Below are positions 12,698-24,613 of a DNA stretch of 64,000 nt, one piece after another. The DNA is from Caenorhabditis remanei (Eukaryota > Nematoda > Chromadorea > Rhabditida > Rhabditidae), in assembly GCF_010183535.1 (NCBI RefSeq), contig NC_071330.1:6739717-6803716 (forward strand), written 5' to 3'. A model generated the notes under the pieces. That model was not told the DNA's origin. It worked only from the letters and a program-made list of their open reading frames with translations, and made no database searches. A program made the position numbers and the translations under genes. Numbering within the stretch: position 1 is the stretch's first letter; each line of letters opens with the position of its first letter.

Positions 12698-13420
12698 AGT
12701 AAGTTCTAGAAACATGAAAACTTTTTTTCAAAAAATACATTTCCAGTGGCTGATAACTATATCAATCTGGGAGAAATCCAAGCAGCTACTGCTCCAACAT
12801 CCGAGACACCAGCTTCTCAACCTGGATCTTCTCCTGCATCTGCTCCACCATCCGCACCTCCAAAGTCGGCTGCAAGTGGTTCAGCTCCAGGATCTGCTCC
12901 ACAACCTTCTAAACCAACTCCACCAGCTCAAGCATCTGTCTTTCCGGATGCTCAAGCTGCTGCACCACCACCGCCACCACCAGAAAATGCGTTGGCGGCT
13001 GTTTCAGCAGCTTCTCCACCAAAAGATGCAGCTCCGGTGGCTATCAATCCAGTTCATGCACCACAACTGAAACTATTCGAAGATGTTAACTTTGATTCTG
13101 ATGGGAAATCCAGTCAAGCTCTAGTTGGCAAGGGATCGAAAGGATCAGCTTCTGATCCTAGAAAAAGAAGAAATAGTGGAACAAAGGAAGATGGTGAAGA
13201 GTACAAAAAACCAAAGGCGTACTACGTTGTGAGTCTATTTTTGTTTCAGTTATTGCCTACAAAACATTAATTTTTTTATTAACTTCAGGCTCGTATTTGC
13301 TACGGATCATGTTTCTCCGCCTTCTTCATTGTAATCATTATCTGGGGACTCGTCACTGCAGTTGCTCTCAACGTCATGAAAATGGATTTAATCGAAAATT
13401 GGATTATGAGCAGTGGATAA
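12698..13420 (+). CDS. Small Pro/Ala-rich protein with C-terminal membrane segment (paralogue B)
   Basis: Exons are 12698 (the A of ATG), 12747-13228 and 13289-13420, giving 204 residues. There is no intact ATG at the natural start. The first exon ends ...CATAAA before GTAAGT, and the next begins TG GCT GAT after TTTCCAG, so splicing creates the start codon. The protein begins MADNYINLGEIQAA. A long Pro/Ala/Ser-rich region (about residues 15-105) follows, then a basic stretch (PRKRRNSGTK) that could be a phosphorylation or localisation site. A membrane helix (FSAFFIVIIIWGLVTAVAL) lies 25-45 residues from the end. An AATAAA word follows the stop near 13453. It is a divergent paralogue of the gene at 11793-12336. 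Function unknown. Confidence 0.75.
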
Positions 13421-13501
13421 TAATATTGTGTTGAAATGAAAAATTGATGGACAATAAAGATATTGAAATTGGAAGACATTCATTGATTATTGTTAAACTA
13501 A

Positions 13502-14089
13502 TTATCGATTGAAGCAACTTCTCGTCTCTCCTTTGAACTTTCCGGCGAGTTCCAAACTTCCAGCATCGTAGGTCTTTTTGGCGGAGCTTCCCCAGTTGGA
13601 ATATGATTTTGGAATATCGATACGGAGGACACGTTGACATGGCTGATAGGAATAGTAAATGTATATCATTTTTCTTCTCAAAAACGTACTGTAATTCCGT
13701 CTTTGCAATCATGAAAAACTGCCAAATATGGTTCAATTGTAGTGATTTCTTTTGTGGATCCACTCAAGTTGAACTCTCCATTTGAATCTGCTTTTGAAGA
13801 AGCTAGTTTATCGTCTTTGTCCAAGAATCCAGGCAAGAAACTGTCTGAAATCATTGACGTTTTTGGTTATTTCTATCCACTGTATTCGTTACTATCAGAT
13901 TCCATTAACTTGACTTTGACTCCTGAAGCTGGTTTCCCCTCACATAAAAGTTTTCCCTTGACCTAAATAAAATAGCTATGGAATCAAAACGAATCGTTGA
14001 AAAGTTCATACCGCTGCCCATTGAGTTCTTCCGATGAGATCAAGAGCAATTGTGAATCCAATGAATAGAGAGAGAATGAGAAGACGCAT
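13502..14089 (-). CDS. Transthyretin-like family protein (A)
   Basis: Four exons (14089-14012, 13962-13893, 13844-13690, 13642-13502) give 147 residues. A signal peptide ([15 protein letters not shown]) precedes [20 protein letters not shown], the typical opening of the nematode transthyretin-like (TTL/TTR, DUF290-type) fold. Four Cys of the mature part are conserved among the three copies here: in LCEG, HDCKDG, PCQRV and RSC near the C-terminus. These are secreted beta-sandwich proteins, a large nematode family with poorly known ligands; one C. elegans member (TTR-52) bridges apoptotic cells. The gene is head-to-head with copy B. From memory, C. elegans carries a comparable ttr cluster on chromosome III. 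Confidence 0.9.
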
Positions 14090-15394
14090 GTTTGATCACG
14101 ACTGAAACTTTGAATGAATGAAGAAAAAGTACAGAAATCAAAACGAAGAATCAAAAGAATAGTGACGAGACAGAAGAAATTAAACGAATTGTAATGAATC
14201 GAATTGAATCATTTTGATTCTCTGTTTACCGAAACGAAGAGAAGAAATAGATGAAGTGGAGAAAAAGGAAAAAGAAGATATTGAGAAAAGGAAGTGAATG
14301 ATATTTTGTGAGAAGTTTCTCAAAGGTCTACTCCGAAAAAAGAAGACGAAACAGTTCTTCGCATATGGCTTTTGGTTTCTGTGTGGGAACAATCAAACAC
14401 AAATTTTGATGTTTTCATGTTTGCAGCGAAACAGAGAATTCTAAAAGACCTCAATATTTGGTGGGATTCTTACAAAAACTGAAGTACTTCAGAGTTCAAA
14501 GTCGAATAGATTTGGATTTGATAAGTAATGAAATAACCTATGTAGATGTACGGCGCTAATAATTTACAACGAGATGATTAATTCTGAATCGTTCTCCGTC
14601 TTCTGTTTTCCTGTGGGCTCAACGTTTCAATAATTTAAATGTGTAAAAGTATATATTACGGTATACATAGACAGTATACATAGGTAACAGGCATAGTACG
14701 GTATGCTATCACTTCAAAAAAACAAATTAGTGACCGGGATTAGTTTCTTGTACATCTTATGCCGGTCTGTTCATTGTTCATGTCTTAAAACTAAAAATGT
14801 AGACTTCCAACTTCTCCTACTTTTCTAGAAAACTAGATGTCTCCTTCTCTTAATTCTATTCATTTTCAACTCTTCTTTCCTCTATTCTGTCTTTTTTCTT
14901 TGAATGATCAGGAATCTCTTTTTTAGTGAAAAAGTGAATATTGGTCATCCAAAAAAACGGACACATACAAAAGATGAAACAACAGTTCAGTAGACCATCA
15001 AATATTTTATTCGAAGTCACATTTCTAGGAAAATATTATTTCCCTTTTTCCCCTCCAAGCCCCTTCAAAAAGTGAGAAATATGAATATATGAAATGGTTT
15101 CGTCTTGAAGTATTTCATCTGAAGCCTATACTTTTCATTCAAAAACTTTGTTGTCCTTCACTGTTGACCTATCAATATCTCGTTTTATTTTTCGACAAAC
15201 AATGACCAAGGTCGTTGTTATTTATTACACAACACGTTTCGTTTTGACCCGACGGACCGCCCATGATATCATTTCACAGCGAGAACTGTAGTCTCACTCT
15301 CTCAATTCGTTTCTGTTTTGTGTGTGTGTGTGTCTGTTTTTGCTTTCAAATTTCAAATTTCAAAATTTCGTTAAAAAACACTGATGTATTTCAG
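14090..15394. promoter_or_regulatory. Upstream region shared by two divergent transthyretin-like genes
   Basis: These 1.3 kb contain no coding frame with gene-like character. They presumably carry the promoters of both ttr genes. A short TG run lies near 15319-15332. An acceptor (TTTCAG) directly abuts the ATG of copy B, so either a 5' UTR intron or trans-splicing is used. Confidence 0.45.
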
Positions 15395-16207
15395 ATGGCA
15401 AAGTTCGTATTCCTTGGTCTCTTGCTCGTAGGATCCGTAGCTTCTCTTGATTTGATTGGACGTACCCAATCTGCTGCCGTCAAGGGAAAACTTATGTGCG
15501 AAGGAAAGCCAGCATCAGGAGTGAAAGTCAAGTTGATGGAGTCTGACAGTAAGTTTCGGTTATCAGGGTCCAGAAAAAAGTCCTCAAAATTTTTCAGACA
15601 GTTTCGCACCAGGATTCCTCGATAGCGACGACAAGATGGCATCTGGAAAGTCTGACTCGAGCGGAGGATTCAACTTGAGCGGAACCTCCAAGGAACTCAC
15701 TGGAATCGAGCCATACTTGGCTGTTTTCCACGACTGCAAAGACGGAATTACAGTGAGTCATTACTGAAAGGGAGACTAGTTTACGGGTGAAAACGATTAA
15801 ACGATTGGTTGTATTTCAAAACAATTGGATTGATTGAGTTCTGAAGGGTAAACGCGCAGAAAATCATTTTAGAGTGTTCTTTGATCGAAAAAAATGAAAA
15901 GGGAGAGAATTGAATGGACAAAATAAGTAAATATCATCAAAAAGATGGAAGTTTAGCTGATCAAGAAACAGTCAAAACCACCGGAAATTGGTGTGGCGGA
16001 AGTCAGAAAATCAAGTCAAACAGATTTCTAAAAATCTGAACATGAAGTAACATTTGAATATATTTTCAGCCATGCCAACGTGTCTACCGTGTCAATATTC
16101 CAAAATCATACACCAACAGTGGAAGCTCTGCCAAAAAAACCTATGATGCTGGAGTCATTGAACTGGCCGGAAAGTACCCAGGAGAGAGCAGAAGCTGCCT
16201 GAACTAG
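15395..16207 (+). CDS. Transthyretin-like family protein (B)
   Basis: Three exons (15395-15548, 15598-15752, 16070-16207) give 148 residues. A signal peptide ([17 protein letters not shown]) is followed by [20 protein letters not shown]. The rest is closely similar to copy A, with the same four Cys. It differs in lacking the first intron: exon 1 equals exons 1 and 2 of copies A and C. The ATG follows an acceptor by zero bases, so trans-splicing to a spliced leader is likely. It lies 560 bp upstream of copy C on the same strand. Function is inferred only from family: a secreted transthyretin-like protein. Confidence 0.92.
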
Positions 16208-16767
16208 ATTACTCTCAATGTTATGAATGACTAATAATAATAAACAATGATATCTTATTTCGTTTATAAATCAGAAGCTATTCATTCTGGTTCCAGACTC
16301 GTTTCAGAGCTGGAAATAATTTCGATTGTTTTTGGAAAATTCAGCCTAGAAAAGTGCTGGAAAAGGTTTTCTTCAACTTGACATTGACCTAACACTTTTA
16401 TTGAACGACGCGAAGCTCTGAGAATTCTGAAATGAAACGGGTCAAACTACGTACATCTAGATTGATCCGATGAGTAACATTTTGTTCTCTCCATACCATC
16501 ACTCAACCAGTAAACTAGAAAGACCTCTGTCATCCTGCGTCAATCGTTGTAATACTTCTCACTCTCACAAAATTCCACTTTTTCTGTTTTTTCTTCATTG
16601 TCTCTGACATTCCTTCAAACTTTTTCCTTAACCTTGGAGTTAGACACAGCTGTCGTTTTGTCACGAACTTCGTCACCTTAGATTCATATCTTTGAGCTTG
16701 ATACTTCCTTGTTTTCCTGAATTCTCAAAGACTCACCAAACGTATTATTAGAGAGAATACAGAAGGG
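16208..16767. other. Intergenic region between transthyretin-like genes B and C
   Basis: These 560 bp include the 3' UTR of copy B, with an AATAAT/AATAAA-like word just after the stop, and the upstream region of copy C. Nothing else was recognised. Confidence 0.5.
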
Positions 16768-17579
16768 ATGCAGTTACTGCTCCTAATTCTCGTATTAACT
16801 ATTTCGATTTCCGAAGGTGGAAAACTGGGTCGTCTACAATCTGTGGCGGTAATATTTTTAAAATAGATGACGTCATTTAGTATGATTCATTCTAGGTAAG
16901 TGGTCAAGTGAAATGCGAAGGAAAACCAGCAGTGGGAGTACGAGTCGACTTGATGGAGTCAGACAGTGAGTCAGAAATTAATTGGAAGAGGAAATGAATG
17001 AACACTTCGTTTTTAAGATAACATGGAAGAAAGTGGAATAATTGATGATGATGATTTCATGAGTTATGCAGTTACGGATGAGTTGGGAAACTTCAATATG
17101 AGTGGATCGGAAGTTGAGATATCTGGGATTGAGCCGTATATCAATATCTTTCATAAATGTGATGATGGACTGTCGGTGAGTATAACAAACTATAACTTCT
17201 CTAGAATATCTGAATTAAAATTATTCTGGCATGTTACGTCTGCCAAAGCTGGGGTCTTGAGAATATTGATGGATATTGTGTCTGGATCTGATACAGATAT
17301 AGCCTCACTTTTTAGTAATTTGAAAACTTGAAAATTTAACCATGATAAGTTCAAAAAATGTGGCTTAAGAGTTCAAAATTCTTCTCCAAACTCCCAAAAA
17401 CTTGTTCAATTTTCCAGCCTTGCCAACGAGTGCTTCGTATCAACATCCCAAAATCAGCTACAATTTGGGGTGACACTCCAACAGAGCTCTTCTCAATTGG
17501 AATTTTCGAATTGGCTGGAAAAGTGATTGGAGAGCGAAGAAGTTGTGCCTACCGGAATCTAACATCAACTTCTATTTAA
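16768..17579 (+). CDS. Transthyretin-like family protein (C), more divergent
   Basis: Four exons (16768-16848, 16896-16965, 17018-17175, 17418-17579) give 156 residues. A signal peptide ([17 protein letters not shown]) leads into [19 protein letters not shown]. The family Cys are kept (VKCEG, HKCDDG, PCQRV, RRSC). The middle contains an acidic insertion (GIIDDDDF) and the C-terminus extends a few residues (YRNLTSTSI). The exon pattern matches copy A. It is clearly the most diverged of the three and probably the older paralogue. Secreted; ligand unknown. Confidence 0.9.
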
Positions 17580-19185
17580 CCTTTTTAATTGATAATGAAC
17601 TTTTGTTAGTTGGAATGAAGTTGATCCCAAATGTACATAAAATAATCCATAGATGATAAGAACGGGGGTTTGACTGTTATCATTTAAAGAAGAAGAAGGA
17701 GGGCACTGCTGCCAGCCGCCTTCTGTTTTTCCCTCCGTTTACAACCATCGCTTAAATAAATTTTGGGAGAATCGAGCAATAAAACCAGCTGATTAGAACA
17801 TAATTTGAAACATTGAAGTGATTCGAAGACGCAGAGAGCACAAAGTCCCGCCCACAATAACTGATACTGTAGTTTGTTTCGTCCACTCACTGCTTTCTTG
17901 GCAGGTAGTACTCTATCAAGTACGTTCACCGAGACTCGTTAAGCTGATTATGACTATTAGAGAGCGTCGCTGACTCTCTTTCTCCATCAAATTGCCATTC
18001 CGTTACAAGCATTTTCAATAAAACTTGTACTCTCTTTTTGTTGCAATTCTTTTAAACTTTTGTTCTTATTTTTATTGTCCTTTTAATTTTTTTCTATATT
18101 CCTTTTTGAAGATGGTCCTTCTCTCCAACTTTTTAATGTCCTTGTTTCAAACTTAATTTCATTCTCTTATAAAGTCGTAAATAGGATTAACTGATTTAAT
18201 GGCATGAGTGAAATGAAAAAAGTATTATGATTTCCAGAAATAGTTCGAAGCGTTAATTGACACTTTTATTTTTAGATCATCCCTTTTCGTATATAAATCA
18301 GTGACTCTAATACTATTAACAATCTATTCAGTTCTTCCAATTATTGCTGGTAAACAACGAAGAAGTTGATAATCTATGAAACTTTAACTACCATAAAATT
18401 TGTTTGGTTTTGACAATTAATTTCAAAAATTTCAGCTTTCAAAATCTCCATAGACTTGTAATTTAAAAAAAAACCTCGGGACTACCAAGAAAAGTTTGCA
18501 CCCAAAGTGCAGTTTTCGCATTGTTGCAAAACTTCTTGAGTTTAGACTCTAACGGAAATAAGTTGTGATCTAATACGGATAATTCCGAAATAAGGATTAA
18601 AACTTGAGTTTAAGAATTTAGTCATTGTTGTCTCGTGTTCGGTTGTTGTAGGTGTTTCGAAATTTTAGATGTCAAATGATGAGTAAAATGTTTGTTGTCA
18701 TGATATGCTTAGAAACAAAACTATCAAAATTAGACTACCTTATTAAGATCTTCTAGTAATGTGGAGTATGACTATTTTTGTTAACTTGAGATGTCCATGA
18801 TCTATAGTCTGCAATATCTTTCCCAATCTCAATAGGGCCACTTTTTTGATATTCATTTTTTGTATGTTCAAAATTGACTTCTGTCTAGAGTCAAATTCAT
18901 CATGATCAGAACTTAATCTGATCTTGTTCTTTGCCCTGTTCATGTACTTTTTTAGTACCTTCAATATCAGTTTTTCCTTCTTTTTCTCTATTGGCGAGGC
19001 CATCAAATCGACGTCTGCCGTTTCGCCGGCTCGTGACAAAACTCACAAAACTACCCTCTAATCGATAGAAAATTATCTTTTCGTTTCGACCATCAGCGGG
19101 AGTTTTTTGTGTCCAGAATTGTCTTTTTTTAATTTCTTTACTCAATTGATCATCCCATACAGACTTCAGTTTCAGATACGGTGAT
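17580..19185. other. Intergenic region upstream of the NIDO/AMOP gene
   Basis: These 1.6 kb contain no convincing gene. Two overlapping - strand frames at 18743-19145 are Lys-rich and lack splice structure or family resemblance. The region should hold the promoter of the gene starting at 19186. Confidence 0.5.
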
Positions 19186-22100
19186 ATGTGGACACCACGG
19201 CACGCAATTGCGTTGCTGGTTGTTCTTACGTACGCCTACTCAAATATTCTGCCACCTGGAACAACATTTACACAATCATTAAAGGATATATTCAGGTTTC
19301 CAGATAACAAAAATGAGGTGAGATCGTTGTTCTGACTATGATAATTTTAAAGTTTCCAGCATGATATTGAAGACACAATGTGCTCCGAAACACCTCCAAA
19401 AAGTCGAATACCTTCTCGAGAAGAATTACTGGAAATGATTCGAGAATCAGAAAAGGAAGATCATAAATATAGTGAACATGCCAGGAGAAAGCGTCAAACA
19501 TCTCGAATAACCTATCAAGAATATTTGGATAATCTTGGAAAGGCAGATTATGATGTGAGGATAGAAGAGGGTTGGCTCGAAATATTGTATCCGTTCGGAA
19601 CTTGGGCAATGGATAAACAATTGATGGGACAAGCAGGAAGAGAAACACAGACTAATTTGGGTTTTGATTGTCCTTTTTTTGGTTTCCGATTCAATTATAC
19701 AATGGTTTATCCGATGGGAATGATTTCATTCGGATTGCCACCGTTTTCAGCTCCTCCATGGACATTCCCGAACCCATCGTGGCCGAAACAGAGAGTGAGT
19801 TATTGAAAAGATCTTGAGAAGAAAGGTAATTCCCTAACTTGACTAGAATTAAACTTATTATGTCGGATAGTGGAAAAATTTCGATTTCACATTTGATTGT
19901 GATCGTTTTTTCTATACAAAACATATAGCTATTGCAATTTTTGTAAAGTTTTATCCAAGTCTCTTCCTGATAATTGAATTTTTATTCCCGTTATCGAACA
20001 TGTTTCATAACTTCACAACAAGGGTTCTCAAGTGTATAATTTTCCAGGATCACTCTTTCATTGCCCCATTCTATGCGGATTCAATGTTCCAATGGATCGG
20101 AAACACGAAAATCAGTAACGTATTCTTCCGAAGTGTCCATCGACCACGAGTAAGTGACTCACAGTTTCATGTCTGCCTTCTTTATAATTATATCTATCGA
20201 CCACCCTCTCTCGTGTTATCAACCATTTCCCCATTAATATTAATTATTGATTTAATAACCGGATTATGTAACGAGTGAATAGTAAACATTGTCTTCAGCT
20301 CGACGACGATGAAATTTACGAAAGGAACAGTCAACTCAATTATGGAGCACCGAACTATGCGCAGGCGGGAGCTCAATCGGCAGCCAATCAACAGTTCTCG
20401 AATCCAAGTCTCTATTCTCAAAATTTGAATCCGTACTCCCAGAACCAGCAGTACAATACACAATTATTACAACAGCAACAGCAGATTTATGGAAAGAGAA
20501 AGAAGAGACAGATGCCTGGAAGAGTGTCTCAACCTGGAATGGTTGTTGATCCTTTGCTTCTAGATAATATCACAAGACATATTCAGGTTAGACAAAGAGG
20601 AGAAATTTGGAAATGAATTGAGAATTTTCAGGATGGGTACACTGGAGCAAATGGGTTCCGAGCGGAGCATGCTTTCATTGCAACTTGGTACAGAGTAAGT
20701 GTTTTTGAAAGTAGAAAACGAAATTGGGTTGATGTAGGAAGTCTTTCTAGAAGACATTTCAGAAGACAGCTGAATTCTCTGATTTCAAAAATTACAGATG
20801 GCACATGGAGGTGCTGCGCGGGCACTGGACGTATCGCAGTTTGAACACGTCAAAGATTGGCAAAACACATTCCAATTAGTTATAGCCTCAGATGAAATAA
20901 GGTGATTCTACTGCCTCTTCTCCATTTTCTCACTTCCCACCTTTTTCCAGAACTTTTGCTATATTCAACTACGCTCGATTGAATTGGACATCTTCGAATG
21001 AAGCTGGTGGTCTCGATGGTTTTGGAGGAAAGCAAGCTGCTATGGCTGGGTTTAACGGAGGAAACGGAACAGGATGGTATGGATTACCGTATAGTGGAGA
21101 AGGAAGGTTGTGGAAACTTGGATATTTCTCGAATGTTTTGACACCAGGAAGATGGATACATAGAATTGATGAACTGATTATACCGGCTGGATGTACAAAT
21201 GCATCGAATGGTGCAATGTATACAGCTCCCCCTTGGGGTCCAATGCATGGCGGAATGGCTATTAATGTGTCAGGACCTTGTTTACGACCAGCAGACGTCG
21301 TAAAGGTTTGTTATTTGATTAAAAAATGCTATTTATCTCATTTTTTAAGGTGAATTTTGAAAACTGGCAAACAACTTGTGTCCGTTTGAATCGAGTTCGT
21401 GCTCGTTGCATAATGCCAATGTTTCATAAAATTGGAATTGTTCCTATCAGAATGAGTCGTGACGGAGGACAATCTTTCCCATTTTTCGGAAGATTTTATG
21501 TTGTGAATCCAGAAAGAGCGCCTGCTTATGTTACACTTAAAGACTCGGTGGATAATAAAACGAATCGATGGTAAGCGTTTGTGAATACTGTAATTGATTT
21601 GATTCATAAGTTTTCAGGTACGAACCATATGCACAAGAACTGGCGATGAGTTGGCAAGCGATGAATTTGACATGGAATAGTGGAGCACGAGTTGATATCA
21701 GTCTGTTCGGTTATTGGGAAGACGCAGATAGGTCACATTTCGAACGACTTGATTATTTGGCAAGAGGAGTTTCAAATACTGGAACATATTCATTCCGGCC
21801 TCAGCAGTTAACTAAGCAATATTTGCTTAGAGATGCATGGCAGAAGTTTCATTTCGGATTCGTTCAAGTGGCATTGGCAGACACTGAAGACGGTGTAATG
21901 TGGAGTAAGCCAACTCCTTTCCCGTGGTATCATTTGCCTGACTGGCAGCGTTATTACGGTCAAAACTGGCCAATTGATATGTGTGTCGAGTGGTTTGAAT
22001 ACGATGGAAAACGAAATAATTTTCAAATTGATCTGACTACTGACTATCCTTGTCCATGCAAATTATCACAAGCTATGCTGGATTTGGGTCGATTCATGCC

Positions 22101-24330
22101 CTTCTTGGATTGCGATAAAGATGGAGACACTTCATGCCCATTCAACAAAGGAGCTCAACATTGTATTCAATCCGTCCAACCGACGTTCAGTGGTTCATCA
22201 CAACAATGTTGTTATGATTATGAAGGATATTTAATGTTTACTGATGACTGGGAGCCAGATGGTGACTACACAACATTCTTCCAACCGGGAACACCTGCTA
22301 GAGCTCATAGATATGGTGCTGCTCCGTACAGACTTCCTCCCTTTATTCCAACTCTTTCTAACTATCAATTGGATTTGCTCCCGTATAGAACTTGTTGCAA
22401 GTGAGTAATAATAATAGAATTAGAGTGCTATCAAAATTGATATTTTCAGATATGCCGATCACTGTGAATTCTATTATTGGCGTCGAATGACCAACGGATG
22501 TCAAGATTACAAAGCCCCAGCTGCCGGTTATATGTATGGAGAACCACATGTGATCACTTATGATGGAATCAGATACACCATGCCTGGAAAAGGTTATTAT
22601 GTTCTCACAATGTCTGATTCTCCATATCACAAGTTGATGGTTCAAGTGAGATTGGAGCAACCGGATGACACACTTTGTAAGTTTTTAAAAGTTATTTTCA
22701 GCTTCTAGTTCCAATAATATCCTTCAGGGCACGCTCATGTGAATGCAACGGTAATCACTGCAGTCGCTGTTCAAGAGAATGATAGTTCAATTGTACAAGT
22801 TTATGCAAGAAAACCAATGAGGAGATGGAGATATCGAACTGATGTTTATGTTGATGGCTCTAGACGATTCTTTGATAAACCACATTGGAAACACCAGCAA
22901 TTCAAACGTAAGCAATAGAAAATACAGATTGATATTTCTGAGTTTCCATTTTAGATCTTGACATCAGAAACCCTCTTCAAAATATGAACCAGTCTGAAAT
23001 CGTGATCATGTTGAAATCTGGAGTAGGAGTTCGAATTTTCGAAGGATTCGGAATGTTAGATGTGATGGTTACTCTCCCTCCTAGTTACAATACCACGTGT
23101 CGACAAGGAGAAACTATGTCTTCTGCGTTGAATGCTCCGACTGGTCAGAGGCGATGTTATACAACGTTAGGCTTATTAGGAGTGTATAATAATGATCCGA
23201 CGGATGATTTAACAACTCCGACCGGTACAGTGACAAGGGTACAGAATCCGACGACGACGTCCTCCACTACACAGATGATATATGAGCAGTTCGCGTCTAC
23301 TTGTAAGATTTTCACTTATCTCTTTACTCATTTTCTAATGAATTTCAGGGAAAATTGACGGAACTAATGAAAAACTTGGTAATTTACTATTCCAAGACAA
23401 GTATAAACCCATCTACAATCCACTTCTTTTTGCTGAATCTGACTATCGTCCCGTCTATTGGCCACAAACCATTGATATGAATGCATCTCGAGTGTTCACA
23501 ATGGAAGAAGTTGTCAGTACATGTCAGAATAATCCAGAGTGTGAATATGATTATATAATGACTGGAAAGAAAGAAATTGGATTGACAACTCTCAGGAGAC
23601 AAAAACAATTTATGGCACTACAAAAGACTGGGAGCAAGCAATGTGAGTATATAAAACTGGATGAATCTCCAATAAGTAATTCAAATATTTTCAGTAATAT
23701 CTTGCGGTCCACTCCTGAAAAAAGAAGGAGTTATTAAAACTCCTCCAGCTGCAAACTATCTGGATGGGGACAAAGTAGTTTTCTCTTGTAAACCAAAGTA
23801 TTACATTCACGGTGACATTGAAAGAGTGTGTAGAAATGGAACATGGTCTCCTGGATGGTGGGCGTGGTGTCGAGACAGAAATCTGGAATATGCTCTGAAA
23901 TGGATGACAGCACTATTGTCCATTTTTGGAATCAGTTTGATCTTTGTTATATTCTTCTGTATTTTGTGGAATATTCGAAAAAAGAAACAAGCGGCTCATG
24001 CGGAGAGACTGCAGCTAAAGGAAGAAGAGGAGAATTTAAGGAAATTGGAAACTGAGAGAATGTAAGCTTTCTCCGATTAAATCTGAGTCATTTAAATATA
24101 TTTTCAGGTTTGCTGCTCCACCTGAAAAGACACCGCTAATTGAAAATGACTTTCGTTCTAATTACAATATGAGCCAATCATCTCGCCAATTATCTCAACC
24201 ACCTAGTTCGCAATATAATAATGCACCATCCTTCGTTGCTCCGCCTGCACCAACGTACGCAGCAGCAACTTCTTCCCAAAATCAGTACGAACCAACTCGG
24301 AGACAGATGTTCGAAACATCAGCATTTTAA
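19186..24330 (+). CDS. NIDO/AMOP/VWD/Sushi single-pass membrane protein (SUSD2/MUC4-like)
   Basis: Fifteen exons (19186-19317, 19360-19794, 20048-20149, 20299-20586, 20632-20694, 20798-20901, 20951-21305, 21350-21570, 21618-22400, 22450-22676, 22728-22907, 22955-23302, 23349-23642, 23695-24061, 24108-24330) give 1,373 residues. A signal peptide is followed by a nidogen-like (NIDO) part starting near [16 protein letters not shown] (residue 190 on). The AMOP domain is Cys-rich ([23 protein letters not shown], about 690-800). The VWD domain opens at [12 protein letters not shown] Sushi module (SCGPL ... WAWC, about 1178-1235) and a membrane helix with a KKK stop-transfer complete it. Two furin-like sites (RRKRQ near 88, KRKKRQ near 292) and a Gln/Asn/Tyr-rich linker suggest processing. 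From memory it matches C. elegans K03H1.5. Role: extracellular adhesion or matrix, inferred. Confidence 0.92.
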
Positions 24331-24613
24331 CTTCTGGACCCTGAACTGCATTCTTCCGAAATACGAACTGCATGAAACTATTGTGTATGTATCTATTTTT
24401 ATCGTTTCTTAATAATTTTTACTATTTTCCAATATATTCCAATTCGTGTTAAATCAACCACTTTCTTATCCAGATCTCAAAGATCTTTATTTGATAAAAC
24501 CAACCACTGTCATTTTGTTGTTCTGATTGTTTTCATTCGATGAATAAAATACAATTTTAAAAACTCCTTCCAAAGACATATTGTTAGATATTTTTGGACC
24601 CGAAATAGGTGCA
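24331..24613. other. 3' UTR and spacer before the minisatellite
   Basis: It contains AATAAA near 24543, a probable polyadenylation signal for the upstream gene. No other feature is seen. Confidence 0.55.

Noticed and set aside
18743..19145. Two overlapping Lys-rich - strand frames of 98 and 79 codons
   Set aside because: Low-complexity composition, no acceptor or donor pattern and no recognisable motif; probably chance frames upstream of the NIDO/AMOP gene.
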